The notes below the pieces were generated by a model. The model was not told the origin of the DNA and searched no databases. It was given only the letters and a program-made list of their open reading frames with translations. Positions 1-8,809 of a DNA stretch of 24,681 bases are shown here, piece by piece; position 1 is the stretch's first letter; each line of letters starts with the position of its first letter. This stretch comes from a virus: IMG/VR virus record IMGVR_UViG_3300013006_000125, positions 1-24,681 of that record; one strand, 5' to 3'. The translations under genes were made by a program, and so were the position numbers.

Positions 1-1
1 A

Positions 2-139
2 ACCTTGGTTTCAGCTTTAAGCGATGTAGTGCCATTGGGCGGCGGCGCGGCTGGTACGGCAATCTTACCGGCCACTGTCGGCAAGTGGGCAACATTGGTG
101 TCAGATGGCACCAATTGGATTATCATGCAGGCGGGATAA
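2..139 (+). CDS. C-terminal end of a phage tail/structural protein (partial)
   Basis: Open frame running in from the left edge and ending in TAA at 137-139, about 45 codons. The translated end reads ...VGKWATLVSDGTNWIIMQAG. A closing segment of the type 'W-x-TLVSDGTNW-IM' is common at the C-terminus of phage tail fibre, tail needle or other virion surface proteins; this is recalled from the family, not proven here. The cupin gene begins 3 nt after the stop on the same strand, so it is probably co-transcribed. The 5' part lies outside the window, so the specific structural role is open. Confidence 0.6.
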   Translation, partial: TLVSALSDVVPLGGGAAGTAILPATVGKWATLVSDGTNWIIMQAG

Positions 140-142
140 CAA

Positions 143-481
143 ATGATTAGTCATCACTTTGGCGCTGGTGTCTATGCGAAAGAGGCGCATATCCCAGCAG
201 GAAATATTCTTGTGCAGCACAAGCACAAGCATGATCATCTGTCAGTGTTGGCAAGTGGATCAGTTGAGTTGATCGTTGATGATGTCAAATCCATTGTTCA
301 TGCACCAGCGTGTTTGACAATTCAAGCAAACAAACATCACGGCGTAAAATCGTTAACAGAAGTAGTGTGGTATTGCATTCACGCAACCGAATGCACCGAC
401 ACAGATGAAATAGACGACGTGTTAATCGTTGCTGGTGATGACGCTGAAATGCACACACTTGCTCAAAATTTAAAGGAGTAG
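143..481 (+). CDS. small single-domain cupin protein
   Basis: A 112-residue protein with a cupin-like pattern: a His-rich first motif (HKHKHDHLSVLASG, about residues 26-39) followed by beta-strand-like sequence (VELIVDD), then a second motif with ANKHHGV near residue 63 and a strand ending in VVWYCIH. The histidines would form the metal site of the double-stranded beta-helix. Such small cupins are found among tail and virion genes of many phages, but their substrate is unknown. The ATG follows the preceding stop by 3 nt with only a weak GCGGGA Shine-Dalgarno, so coupling is likely. A role in modifying or decorating the tail is only a guess. Confidence 0.75.
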   Translation: MISHHFGAGVYAKEAHIPAGNILVQHKHKHDHLSVLASGSVELIVDDVKSIVHAPACLTIQANKHHGVKSLTEVVWYCIHATECTDTDEIDDVLIVAGDDAEMHTLAQNLKE

Positions 482-484
482 ATT

Positions 485-1201
485 ATGCCTTGGGGATTTA
501 TCATACCTGCTGCGGTATCGCTGTTTACTGGTTCTCAAAATCGTGAAGCCGCATCACGTGCTAGTGACACTGCAACGCGGGCATCTCAAAGCGCTGAAGC
601 ACTTCAGAAAGAAATGTTTGACAAGCAGCTTGAGTTGAACGCGCCATACCGTGAGGCTGGCGTACTTGGTCAAAACCGTCTGATGGAATTGCTTGGCCTT
701 GGCGCAAACAAAGGCGCTGCCGACTACGGCAAATACAGCAGGGATTTCAGTATGGCCGATTACCAAGCAGACCCTGGCTACGCTTTTCGATTGGGTGAAG
801 GCATGAAGCAACTAGGCCGCACTGCTGCTGGCCGTGGTGGTTTGATCTCTGGCGGCACCATGAAGGCATTGCAAGACTACGCTCAAAACTCTGCCTCGCA
901 AGAGTACGGCAACGCATTCAATCGCTACCAAACCAATCGAGCTAATCAACTTCAACCTTTGGGAAATTTGATGACATCTGGGCAAAATGCAGCGGCTGGT
1001 GCTGGTGCCCAAGCTGGAGCATATGGTTCTAATGTTGGCGACTTAATGGTGAACAGAGGCGAAAATCAAGCTAATGCTTTGTTGGCCGCGCAAAGATCAA
1101 ATGCGTCAAGTTATGGTGATATTGCCAAACTGTATGGTCAGACAAACCCTAATTTTGGAAGTTTGTTTGGCGGTGGTGGCAACGGCTACTACTCAACTTA
1201 A
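485..1201 (+). CDS. phage DNA ejection / internal virion protein (P22 gp7-like group)
   Basis: A 238-residue protein with a good start: AAGGAG six nt before ATG. The N-terminus (PWGFIIPAAVSLFTG) is a short hydrophobic stretch. An alanine- and glutamine-rich helical region follows, then the family signature in the middle: DPGYAFRLGEG ... GRGGLISGGTMKAL ... QEYGNAFNRYQ, with Gly/Ala-rich repeats and a Gly-rich tail. This arrangement is typical of proteins annotated as phage DNA transfer or ejection proteins in P22-like podoviruses, which leave the capsid with the DNA and help it cross the envelope. It is the first of three consecutive probable ejection genes, matching the P22 habit of three E-proteins. 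Confidence 0.7.
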   Translation: MPWGFIIPAAVSLFTGSQNREAASRASDTATRASQSAEALQKEMFDKQLELNAPYREAGVLGQNRLMELLGLGANKGAADYGKYSRDFSMADYQADPGYAFRLGEGMKQLGRTAAGRGGLISGGTMKALQDYAQNSASQEYGNAFNRYQTNRANQLQPLGNLMTSGQNAAAGAGAQAGAYGSNVGDLMVNRGENQANALLAAQRSNASSYGDIAKLYGQTNPNFGSLFGGGGNGYYST

Positions 1202-1219
1202 ATACGCGAGGTTCTAATC

Positions 1220-2686
1220 ATGGCAGTAAATTACGGACTTTTGGAACCTGTGAACATTGCAGGTCAGTTTATGGCTGGGCGTCAACAGGCCCAACAGAAC
1301 CAACTTGCACAACAGCAAGCCGAAATGCGCCAGCAAGAATTTGGAATGCGTAAGCAAGAATTTGATGCGCAGGCTGAAGAGCGTCGACTTAAACTTGCGG
1401 ATTACAAAACCAAACAAGCAGGGTTGGATAAATTTCTTGAGTTGAGTGTGGCGAACGGGAAAACTGGTTCGCCAAAAGAAATGGCGAGTAGTTTTTATGA
1501 ATATGCAATAACGCAAAGAGATCCTCAATTGATTATGTCTGCTCAAACAATGATGCAGGCGGCTGATGACCGAGAAAAGTACGATGCTATCCTGAAACGC
1601 CAACAGACTATCTCTGCACAGCAAGCACCCGCACCAATGGCCGGTGACTTGGGTACGGGCACTTTCGGCATAGATAATATACCTGGTATGCCTAACGCCC
1701 TTGCGTCACGGGCAGCGCCTATGGTATCTACCAATGCCCTTGCGCCTACACCAGCAGCGCCTATGGCAGCAGACCCAGTAGCAGCCATTGATTCTGAAAT
1801 TGCACTGTACGAAAATCTTAGAGACCCTCGCGCAAAAGATAAAATAACAAGGTTGCAAAAGCAACGTGATGAGTTGACAAAACGATACACGGTTGGCAAC
1901 ACGCTAATGAATCAAATGGGCGATGTGGTTGGGACTGCGCCTGCGGCAGCAAAAACCATTGGAACTGTCAATCCAAGTGACTTTACGTCAGCTTCCGTAG
2001 CAAATTTTAATCGATCTGGCAATTATGGTGATTTGGTTCTTAAACCAGTAGATCGTGCACCCCGCCCTGAGGCAGCGCCACGGACACAACAAATATCACT
2101 TGATGATGGTAGCCTCGGTATCGTAAACATGGATACCGGCGTGATCACACGCTCTACGATAGATGGCGCTCCTGCTTCTAAGAACACATTGAAGCCATTA
2201 CCTGTGCACGCCCAAAAATCGATCACAGGAGGAGCAGCTGCTTTAAGTAAATTAGACGAAACAATCAAGTCCGTTGAAGCAGCAGACGCTACTGGATTTA
2301 AAGGCTTCTTACCCGATGTACTGCTAAATCGGGCGGACCCAAAAGGAACCATAGCCCGTGCTAACATTACTGACATTGGGTCATTGGTGCTACATGACCG
2401 AAGTGGCGCTACGATCACCGCGTCAGAAACGCCCCGATTACTACCCTTTATTCCTTCGATCAAAGACGATAAACCGACGACATTAAAAAAATTGAAGCGG
2501 ATGCGGGACATCCAAGCGGAAGAATTAGAGGCATTACAAGGCACTTATACTCGCGACCAAGGTTACCGGGAGTTCAAAGTTCCAGAAAAAGCAGTGCCTG
2601 GGGTAGATGGGGCACCTCCTGCTGGTGTTGACGCAGCGCTTTGGAATGTGATGACACCAGAGGAGCGGAAATTATGGAAGAAATGA
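1220..2686 (+). CDS. internal virion / ejection protein, coiled-coil N-terminus
   Basis: A 488-residue protein starting at an ATG with GAGGT seven nt upstream. Residues about 20-75 are very rich in Gln, Glu, Lys and Arg with repeating QQ and QEF units and should form a long coiled coil. An Ala/Pro-rich linker follows, then a second charged helical stretch near residues 195-220 and a C-terminal globular part ending in VMTPEERKLWKK. No enzyme motif was seen. Position between two other ejection-type genes and the coiled-coil, Ala-rich make-up suggest a virion protein ejected with DNA. Its last 13 nt overlap the next gene, whose Shine-Dalgarno is inside this coding sequence. Confidence 0.6.
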   Translation: MAVNYGLLEPVNIAGQFMAGRQQAQQNQLAQQQAEMRQQEFGMRKQEFDAQAEERRLKLADYKTKQAGLDKFLELSVANGKTGSPKEMASSFYEYAITQRDPQLIMSAQTMMQAADDREKYDAILKRQQTISAQQAPAPMAGDLGTGTFGIDNIPGMPNALASRAAPMVSTNALAPTPAAPMAADPVAAIDSEIALYENLRDPRAKDKITRLQKQRDELTKRYTVGNTLMNQMGDVVGTAPAAAKTIGTVNPSDFTSASVANFNRSGNYGDLVLKPVDRAPRPEAAPRTQQISLDDGSLGIVNMDTGVITRSTIDGAPASKNTLKPLPVHAQKSITGGAAALSKLDETIKSVEAADATGFKGFLPDVLLNRADPKGTIARANITDIGSLVLHDRSGATITASETPRLLPFIPSIKDDKPTTLKKLKRMRDIQAEELEALQGTYTRDQGYREFKVPEKAVPGVDGAPPAGVDAALWNVMTPEERKLWKK

Positions 2687-4530
2687 CCATTGATCAGCGG
2701 CAAGCATTGGCGCTTGCCAGTGCCCGCTTACGCTTACAACAACAAGCGCCTACTTCTGCTCCTGTTGAGGACACCCGGACCCCTGCTGGCCGGGCGTCGG
2801 TAGGCGACATCGTAGCCGGACTGCCCGCGACGCGTATAATAGCGGGGCTTGCGTCTCCATTCGTTGGTGCCCTCCAAATCGGAGCTAATATTGGGGATTA
2901 TATTAATGAGCAAATGGGTAAAGACCCAATGCTCAGCAAATATCTAGCCGAGAAAATCGGTGAATATGAAAGTTCTAAAAAACGCGGGATGGCTGCTCTC
3001 GGGGATACTGTCGGGACTGATATAGCTGGGACTGTAGGAGCGGGGGTCTCCGGGGGTCTCCTCATGCGCGGGATGGTACCTGCCACTGGCTACGCTGGTA
3101 GGGTAGCCCAGGGTATCGGCGTGGGCGCGGGAGCGGGTGCGACGACACCCTCTTCGACGCCGGGAATCGAGCAGTCGATGATTCAGGCGGGCACAGGAGC
3201 AGTGATAGGCGGAGCAATTCCAGCTGCAGCCCCGGTAGTAAGTACGGCTGCAAGGGGAGCTTATCGTACATTCGTAGAACCATTGACAAATCCAGCTGCG
3301 ATCAAGGGACGAGCGTACATGGAAGCCGCTGGCGACAAAGCCCCTCAGATTATCAACGCTCTTCGGGCCAGTCAGCCCGTCGTACCGGGCAGTTTTCCAA
3401 CGGCAGGGGAGGCTGCCGCAAGCGCAGGTCGTGCCGAATTTAGCGCACTGCAAAGAAGTGCCGAAAATGTGTTACCTTCTAACTACCTCGCTAGGACGGA
3501 TGCACGAAATGCGGCACGAGCGAATCAGTTAGGTCAGGTAGCGGGGACGGAAGCAGAAATGGTAGCCGCACAGAGACTCCGCGAAACGACGGCTAAGCAA
3601 AATTATGGGCTGGCAAAGATTGAAGGCATCGATCAAGATATGGCGGCGGCAATGCAGCCGCAAATTGACAGTTTGATGGGTCGGCCTTCGATGATAGAAG
3701 CTAAGGCATTGGCAGTTAAATTAGCGCGGGAAAAAGACATTGCACTCACCGATTTCGGGTCGATTGAAGGACTAGATTGGGTCAAAAAAGGACTAGATGA
3801 ACAAATATCTGCTGCTGCCAAAGTCGGGTCCGCTGCCGGGAAAGAAAAATTAGGCGCGTTGATGCAGACTAAAGCGGATTTGTTAGCAACGATCAAGGAA
3901 ATCGCACCCGCTTACGACGTCGCTCGCGCAACATTCGCGACACAGAGCAAGCCCATCAACCAGATGGAAGTCGGACAATATCTAAAAGGTAAATTGACTT
4001 CCGCTGTTGATGAAACGGCGGGACAGAGAGCAGCATCCTTCGCGGGTGCCGTGCGAGACGCGCCTGGAACATTAAAACGTTCACTTACCGGCGCTCCTAG
4101 GTACGAAAAATTGTCAGATGTTCTTACACCTGACCAAATAGCGAAGGTCGAATCGGTTCGTCAAGATTTCGCAAATATAGCACGGCAAGAATTAATGGCC
4201 CAGAAAGGTGCTCAAGTCGGACCTAATGCTATGGAAATAGCGACTCGTTCAATATCCAGCGCTACGGGAGGGAATAAAATTCCAAATCCCCTCAGTAGAG
4301 TAGTTACCATGGCGAACGCTGTTATCGGGCGACTTGAAGGCAAGATCGACCGAAAACTTGCTATCGAGATCGCTGCTGAAATGCTAGACCCTAAAGTAGT
4401 CGCTGCTGCCCTAGAAAGAGAAACTGCGAAAGTCGCACGGAAAGCAGCGACTGCGGCTACAACCAATAAACTTCGTTTGCCCGGCATGGCTACCGGGGTT
4501 AATGCCCTAACAGATGTGACGTTTGAATAA
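2674..4530 (+). CDS. large alanine-rich ejection / internal virion protein
   Basis: A 618-residue protein. The start MEEMTIDQRQ is chosen because AGGAG lies 8 nt before it; a longer frame from 2641 has no such site. Residues about 110-190 are Gly/Ala-rich and hydrophobic (segments such as GTVGAGVSGGLLMRG and GIGVGAGAGATTP), able to insert into or line a membrane channel. The rest is long alpha-helical, Ala/Lys/Glu-rich sequence. This matches the third ejection protein of P22-like phages or the internal core proteins of other podoviruses in size and composition, but no sequence motif proves it. The TAA stop shares its last A with the ATG of the next gene. Codon choice looks more like the replication module than its neighbours (visual impression). 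Confidence 0.55.
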   Translation: MEEMTIDQRQALALASARLRLQQQAPTSAPVEDTRTPAGRASVGDIVAGLPATRIIAGLASPFVGALQIGANIGDYINEQMGKDPMLSKYLAEKIGEYESSKKRGMAALGDTVGTDIAGTVGAGVSGGLLMRGMVPATGYAGRVAQGIGVGAGAGATTPSSTPGIEQSMIQAGTGAVIGGAIPAAAPVVSTAARGAYRTFVEPLTNPAAIKGRAYMEAAGDKAPQIINALRASQPVVPGSFPTAGEAAASAGRAEFSALQRSAENVLPSNYLARTDARNAARANQLGQVAGTEAEMVAAQRLRETTAKQNYGLAKIEGIDQDMAAAMQPQIDSLMGRPSMIEAKALAVKLAREKDIALTDFGSIEGLDWVKKGLDEQISAAAKVGSAAGKEKLGALMQTKADLLATIKEIAPAYDVARATFATQSKPINQMEVGQYLKGKLTSAVDETAGQRAASFAGAVRDAPGTLKRSLTGAPRYEKLSDVLTPDQIAKVESVRQDFANIARQELMAQKGAQVGPNAMEIATRSISSATGGNKIPNPLSRVVTMANAVIGRLEGKIDRKLAIEIAAEMLDPKVVAAALERETAKVARKAATAATTNKLRLPGMATGVNALTDVTFE

Positions 4531-4766
4531 TGGAAACTCAACAATTACTAAATATCGGACTCAGCACCGTCATGGTCGTCATTGGCTGGTTTGCCCGTGA
4601 GCTTTGGGCAGCGGTCAAAGAATTGAAAACAGACCTGTCTAGAATGCGCGAGGACTTGCCCAAGGTCTATCTTGCCAAAGATGACTACAGGTCTGACTTG
4701 AAAGACATACGGGATATGCTGAATAAGATTTTTGATAAACTAGACAACAAACAGGATAAACAATGA
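4530..4766 (+). CDS. small membrane-anchored coiled-coil protein of the lysis region
   Basis: A 78-residue protein with one N-terminal membrane segment (about residues 8-28, IGLSTVMVVIGWFARELW) followed by a charged heptad-like helix to the end (KELKTDLSRMREDLPKVY ... DIRDMLNKIFDKLDNKQ). N-in topology with a long periplasmic or cytoplasmic coiled coil would fit an inner-membrane spanin-like protein or a holin regulator. It directly precedes the holin. It starts on the TAATG junction with the upstream gene and has no obvious Shine-Dalgarno, so translation is probably by re-initiation. The function is not established. Confidence 0.6.
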   Translation: METQQLLNIGLSTVMVVIGWFARELWAAVKELKTDLSRMREDLPKVYLAKDDYRSDLKDIRDMLNKIFDKLDNKQDKQ

Positions 4767-5170
4767 TACTCGACTCAATTCTCGGGATTGGCAACAAGCT
4801 GATCGACAAGTTAATCCCTGACCCAGAAGCCAAGACCAAAGCGCAACTTGAACTGGCTACGCTTGCACAAAACGGCGAACTTGCCAAGATGGCAAACGAC
4901 ACCAAGATGTTTGAGGTGGAGCAACAAAACACCACTGACCGCTGGACAGCAGACATGGGGTCAGACTCTTGGCTATCCAAAAACATTCGCCCAATGGCCC
5001 TCATAGCCATCTTCGTGGGGTTCTTTACGTTCACCATGATGTCGGCCTTTGGCTACAACGCCCAAGAAACCTACGTCCAGCTTCTCGGCCAGTGGGGCCA
5101 GATCATTTTTCTGGCGTATTTTGGTGGCCGCACTGTTGAGAAACTGGCCGATATGCGCAGTAGAAAATGA
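4763..5170 (+). CDS. putative holin of the GTA 3-TM type
   Basis: A 135-residue protein. It has an amphipathic N-terminus (ILDSILGIGNKLIDKLIPDPEAK), a charged middle, and then the motif SDSWLSKNIRPMALIA at about residues 70-85, which leads into two hydrophobic helices (IAIFVGFFTFTMMSAFGY and LLGQWGQIIFLAYFGGRTVE). The W-LSKNIRP-segment plus this pattern matches the holin family first named from gene transfer agents (holin of 3 TMs). Such proteins open the inner membrane to release endolysin. The start overlaps the previous stop by 4 nt (ATGA) and AGGA lies 6 nt upstream. The stop also overlaps the next ATG by 4 nt, so the cassette is tightly coupled. Confidence 0.75.
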   Translation: MILDSILGIGNKLIDKLIPDPEAKTKAQLELATLAQNGELAKMANDTKMFEVEQQNTTDRWTADMGSDSWLSKNIRPMALIAIFVGFFTFTMMSAFGYNAQETYVQLLGQWGQIIFLAYFGGRTVEKLADMRSRK

Positions 5171-5395
5171 GCAAAGAGCAGTTGTCAAGCTGGGTGACCC
5201 TTATTGCATCGGTCACTTTAGCGGCTACGGTCATGGCAATGGTGTCGGTTTTTGTTCTTGGTTTTTTTTGACGAGAAGGTTGACAACAACAAGCTGTTTG
5301 AGATTGTAGGCCCAGCCTTTCAGACAATCATCGGTGGTTTTATCGGACTAATTACAGGCATCAAGATTGGAAGCAACAGTGACACAACTAAGTAA
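5167..5395 (+). CDS. small two-TM membrane protein, apparent +1 frameshift at a T8 run
   Basis: Read in frame from ATG 5167 this gives a 34-residue hydrophobic peptide (MSKEQLSSWVTLIASVTLAA then TVMAMVSVFVLGFF) and stops at TGA right after a run of eight T. In the +1 frame the sequence continues directly as DEKVDNNKLFEIVG, a second hydrophobic helix (FQTIIGGFIGLITGIKIG) and TAA at 5393-5395. Joined, the product is about 75 residues with two membrane segments and a charged loop, which looks like one natural protein. The site UUU UGA C resembles the prfB +1 shift site. A homopolymer sequencing error is the main alternative. It overlaps the holin by 4 nt and the endolysin start. A lysis accessory role (antiholin or spanin-like) is inferred only from position. 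Confidence 0.6.
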
Positions 5396-5840
5396 ACACT
5401 TCACGCTTGAAGAACTGACTCACACCGACCACCGGACGCTGGACAACTCACCCAAGCAAGAAGAGATTAACAACCTACAGCGACTGGCGCAATTTCTTGA
5501 ACAGGTCAAGACTGCTCTGGGAGGCAAGCCTGTGATGATTAATTCTGCCTTCCGGTCTAAAGCGGTCAATGACGCAGTGGGCAGTTCTGACCGGTCACAA
5601 CACCGGCTGGGCTGCGCTGCCGACATTCGTGTTCCCGGAATGACCCCCGATCAGGTGGTGCGGGCCGTTATCGCTGCAAGTTTGCCCTATGACCAGATCA
5701 TCAGGGAATTCGATGCCTGGACGCATATAAGCATCCCCAACGTAGATGGCTCACCTCCGCGTCGACAGGCTCTTATCATTGACAAGACCGGCACTCGCGT
5801 ATTCATTCCTGTTCCTCCACGATCGGCTTCGGAAACTTAG
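5379..5840 (+). CDS. endolysin, peptidase M15A (D-Ala-D-Ala carboxypeptidase-like)
   Basis: A 153-residue zinc peptidase. The GTG at 5379 is preferred because GGAAG lies 5 nt before it and the product then begins (M)TQLSKHFTLEEL, the usual M15 opening; a TTG at 5367 gives four extra residues without a Shine-Dalgarno. Motifs: SAFRSKAVNDAVG, then SQHRLGCAADIRVPG with the zinc ligands His and Asp, and WTHISIP with the third ligand. The enzyme would cut peptide cross-links of peptidoglycan after the holin opens the membrane. No signal peptide was seen. The gene starts inside the preceding frameshifted gene and its last 38 nt overlap the 3' end of the convergent primase-helicase gene. Confidence 0.88.
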   Translation: MTQLSKHFTLEELTHTDHRTLDNSPKQEEINNLQRLAQFLEQVKTALGGKPVMINSAFRSKAVNDAVGSSDRSQHRLGCAADIRVPGMTPDQVVRAVIAASLPYDQIIREFDAWTHISIPNVDGSPPRRQALIIDKTGTRVFIPVPPRSASET

Positions 5841-8370
5841 ACGCGTTACGGGCGGCACTGATTGATGACCATAGGTGTGGCACTGTCTCCTGTGTCAGAT
5901 CGTACGCATAAGTAGAACCATGCCATTTACCTGACGGACGGGTCTTTTTGAACCCAAGTCCTCGAAGCACCTTCTGAACTCGCAACACATCATTCTGGCT
6001 TTGCCTCGCAGTATCGATCTGCAGCACGATCCCAAGTATCAAATGAAGTGGGCCTGAGCGAACGTTAAATCCAGATGCAGGTTGGCCGAGTTCGTAGCGG
6101 GGGACGACATAGAATATTTCGTTAGCGTAGCTGTCCGGGTCGGTAAGAGCATCCCGAATTCTCTGGAACCATGGCTCCACATTTTCAATGCTGATCTGCC
6201 GATCCCCTTGCTCTTCAGTTACTAACTCTTGCGGAACTTTATACCAATCTTCGCCAGATTCGTAAGCGTGGACCGCTTCTGCCCACATCTGTTCCCGTAC
6301 TTCTTTCAGATTCTGTGTCCGGACTGGCCCACACTCACCCACGTGGGTCGGCCAGAAGCGACGGGCGCCCGTCAAATCGGAGATATACGCTTGTCCCACC
6401 TCATTCGTAGTACCAGCAAAAACACAAGTGCGGGGGTAAGCCTTCGGATCGCGTTCATAAGAGAGGCGGACGTCATCGACGGTGGTGGTCAAAATAGCCT
6501 TGAGCGCTTCCATGTCAGCGCGACGGACGGTTGCAAGTTCCGACATTTCCACGATCATCTTACCTGCGATCACCGCGACCATATCTTTATGAGACGTTCC
6601 CCCACCGGTCATACCGCCCGAATACTCGGTGTAGAATTGTCCACCGAGTATTCGAAGTGCTTGTGATTTCCCAATGCCTTGAGTGCCTTCAAAAATCAGC
6701 ATGTGGTCGGCTTGGCATCCCGGTTCCATTGCGCGGGCCACGGCGCTAATTAACCATTTACGCCCAATTGCCCTCGTGTATTCAGTGTTTTTAGTGCCCA
6801 TATAATCTGGAAGCCATGTATCAATGCGGGTAGTACCGTCCCAGACTAATTGTTTCAGACTGATACGCAGAGGGTTGACTCGGTATTCACTAGCCAGATA
6901 CTTGATCACTTGACTGGTGTGCATTTGTTTAACCCATGACTCCCCAGCAGAATGGAACCGGACCATCATGTTGATTTCTTCTTCTTCACTACACTTCGGG
7001 CAATCAATGTCCCCGATTTTACCGACGCGAATCCGGTGATCATAATCCGCGACCCAGAACATAGGCACAATACCTTCATCCTGCATTAAACGAGCGCGGT
7101 TGATAACGCCCACGATGTTTCCTCTCTCGTTATTATCCCCGATTGTCTCCCGCTGAAACCGCTTACGCTCTGATTTAATCAGGTCTTCCAACAGCAGTAT
7201 TCGGGGACGGGCGCATTCTTTACGAAGCTTCTTCATGATCTGAACTAGCTGCTTCCCGGTAGCGCAAGCCGACTGAACTAATTCATTATCCATCTCGACA
7301 GACGAACCATCGCACCAGTCCCTCAGCCGATCATAAATCGTTTCGGGACTTTTATACGTCGGGTCGATTTTTTCGCGAAATTCCTTCCATCGGAATGCGG
7401 AGCAAGAGTCGTGAAGACACCGATACACTGGCCGGTTGCTGACCAACCCGACCATTGGGTCGGAGTGGGTCTCATTAAATGGACATTTCGATATAATCCA
7501 CTTCTGGCCCTCATTACCAAACATAGGGCGTGGGCCACTCATGATCGTCTGCCCCCGGTCAGTCAGCCATTTCACCATGTCGGAAATATACTCACCGGTC
7601 ATGTCCCGGAACTCATCCGATTTCGCATCTCTTAATGGCCGGGCCACGTTTTCGATTTGGTCACGGGTCAGCAGTTCTAACTTTTTAGGTACCTGAGTCA
7701 ACATGGCGACCCGGTGCGGGCGGTCAACTGTATGGGACCCTTTAGCGCTTACCGTACCATAGACCTTCCAGACTCGACTTGAGTTAAAGACGGTGACGTC
7801 TACTTTAACCGCATCATCTGAAAAAATAGAGGACAACATTTTGAGGGCGTATTCAAAATCTATCCGGGTCGGGTCGTCATTCGGCTCGTCAACCCGGTAC
7901 ATTACATGACACCCATTACCACTATCAGCGCGTATTGGTTCCGGCCACCCGATTGAGGTCAACCATTCAACCACATCATCCGCCTTGCGAAAGGCAGTTT
8001 CATATTCTGACTTAGAAGACGAGATCCCAGCGGGTCGAACTGCATCGAAATCAAGTAGGAACCAGCGGCGGCGCAAAATGTCAACGTCCGATGACGTCAT
8101 GAACGAGCCATAAGTTAGCGCATTCTCGCTACGAGCCATCAACGCCGGTTGAATCGGATTCACGGTCATGTAAATCGACTGGTGTTTCCCATTCTCTTTG
8201 GCAATCATGGCAGCAGCGACGCCGGTATCATTAAAATATCCGCTGATTGTGCCCGCTTTTGTTTTAGGGATTCTAACCTCGAAAACGTCTCCCGGAGCAT
8301 GCAGTAGATCGAGCGTTGCCTTAATGATAATAGCTGGCTTCGTCTCTGCGTATTCTTTAAATTGTGTCAC
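5803..8370 (-). CDS. PrimPol (AEP primase) - zinc motif - VirE/D5-like helicase fusion
   Basis: An 855-residue replication protein starting at GTG with AAGGA six nt upstream, 1 nt after the nuclease gene stop. N-terminal archaeo-eukaryotic primase motifs: LLDFD (Asp107 and Asp109), SGNGCH (His155) and VKVDVT (Asp191). A zinc-ribbon-like cluster follows (CPFNETH at 296-302, CLHDSC at 318-323). The C-terminal half is a VirE-type SF3/AAA helicase: Walker A GTQGIGKS at 562-569, Walker B IVEMSEL near 606-612, sensor-like FAGTTNE near 651-657, and an arginine-finger region TGARRFWP. It would prime and unwind the phage replication fork. A second cysteine pair (CPKC near 457-460) is unusual. In the Z context it must prime on 2-aminoadenine DNA. 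Its 3' end overlaps the convergent endolysin gene. Confidence 0.88.
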   Translation of the reverse strand: MTQFKEYAETKPAIIIKATLDLLHAPGDVFEVRIPKTKAGTISGYFNDTGVAAAMIAKENGKHQSIYMTVNPIQPALMARSENALTYGSFMTSSDVDILRRRWFLLDFDAVRPAGISSSKSEYETAFRKADDVVEWLTSIGWPEPIRADSGNGCHVMYRVDEPNDDPTRIDFEYALKMLSSIFSDDAVKVDVTVFNSSRVWKVYGTVSAKGSHTVDRPHRVAMLTQVPKKLELLTRDQIENVARPLRDAKSDEFRDMTGEYISDMVKWLTDRGQTIMSGPRPMFGNEGQKWIISKCPFNETHSDPMVGLVSNRPVYRCLHDSCSAFRWKEFREKIDPTYKSPETIYDRLRDWCDGSSVEMDNELVQSACATGKQLVQIMKKLRKECARPRILLLEDLIKSERKRFQRETIGDNNERGNIVGVINRARLMQDEGIVPMFWVADYDHRIRVGKIGDIDCPKCSEEEEINMMVRFHSAGESWVKQMHTSQVIKYLASEYRVNPLRISLKQLVWDGTTRIDTWLPDYMGTKNTEYTRAIGRKWLISAVARAMEPGCQADHMLIFEGTQGIGKSQALRILGGQFYTEYSGGMTGGGTSHKDMVAVIAGKMIVEMSELATVRRADMEALKAILTTTVDDVRLSYERDPKAYPRTCVFAGTTNEVGQAYISDLTGARRFWPTHVGECGPVRTQNLKEVREQMWAEAVHAYESGEDWYKVPQELVTEEQGDRQISIENVEPWFQRIRDALTDPDSYANEIFYVVPRYELGQPASGFNVRSGPLHLILGIVLQIDTARQSQNDVLRVQKVLRGLGFKKTRPSGKWHGSTYAYDLTQETVPHLWSSISAARNASKFPKPIVEEQE

Positions 8371-8371
8371 G

Positions 8372-8809
8372 TTAAATCCTTGTCAATGTTTTGAGCGCAG
8401 GGGTTAACACTTTTGCGATGTCTGCTTGATCGCATGTGGCCGTACATATTAGACGCATGTCGTGAGCGTTGTGGATCTCGGTTAGTGCACTGTGGTGTTT
8501 ACCATCCACCAGATATATCGCACGTTTTATTCGAATTAAAAAATGAATCGGCATTCTAGGAAGCCAACGCCGCATGTATTGGTGTTGAGAAGCCTCAACT
8601 CTGACCCGACATATCTCGGATAATTCAACATCCATCGCTTTCAATTCTAGCCACCCGACTCGGTGTGCGGCTTCGTCAATCATAACGTAATGTAGATCGG
8701 GAACACCGGGACTGATGTGCCTATCTTCATGCCAAGTGATCTCCCATTCGCCGGTCATTGCCGATTTCAAGAAGTGACGGAATTTGAGTTCAGCTGCGCT
8801 CATACGCAT
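8372..8809 (-). CDS. VRR-NUC / PD-(D/E)XK nuclease
   Basis: A 145-residue protein with the nuclease core PGVPDLHYVM (Asp of the PD motif, about residue 37) and GWLELKA (ExK, about residues 52-58), followed by VEASQHQYMRR, in which the Gln-x-x-x-x-R element is typical of VRR-NUC enzymes. The family acts as structure-specific nucleases, often replacing a Holliday-junction resolvase in phages. It would resolve branched replication products. Two starts are possible, ATG 8809 and ATG 8803, both inside the end of datZ with no clear Shine-Dalgarno, so translation is probably coupled. It lies between the Z-nucleotide genes and the primase-helicase. Confidence 0.82.
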   Translation of the reverse strand: MRMSAAELKFRHFLKSAMTGEWEITWHEDRHISPGVPDLHYVMIDEAAHRVGWLELKAMDVELSEICRVRVEASQHQYMRRWLPRMPIHFLIRIKRAIYLVDGKHHSALTEIHNAHDMRLICTATCDQADIAKVLTPALKTLTRI

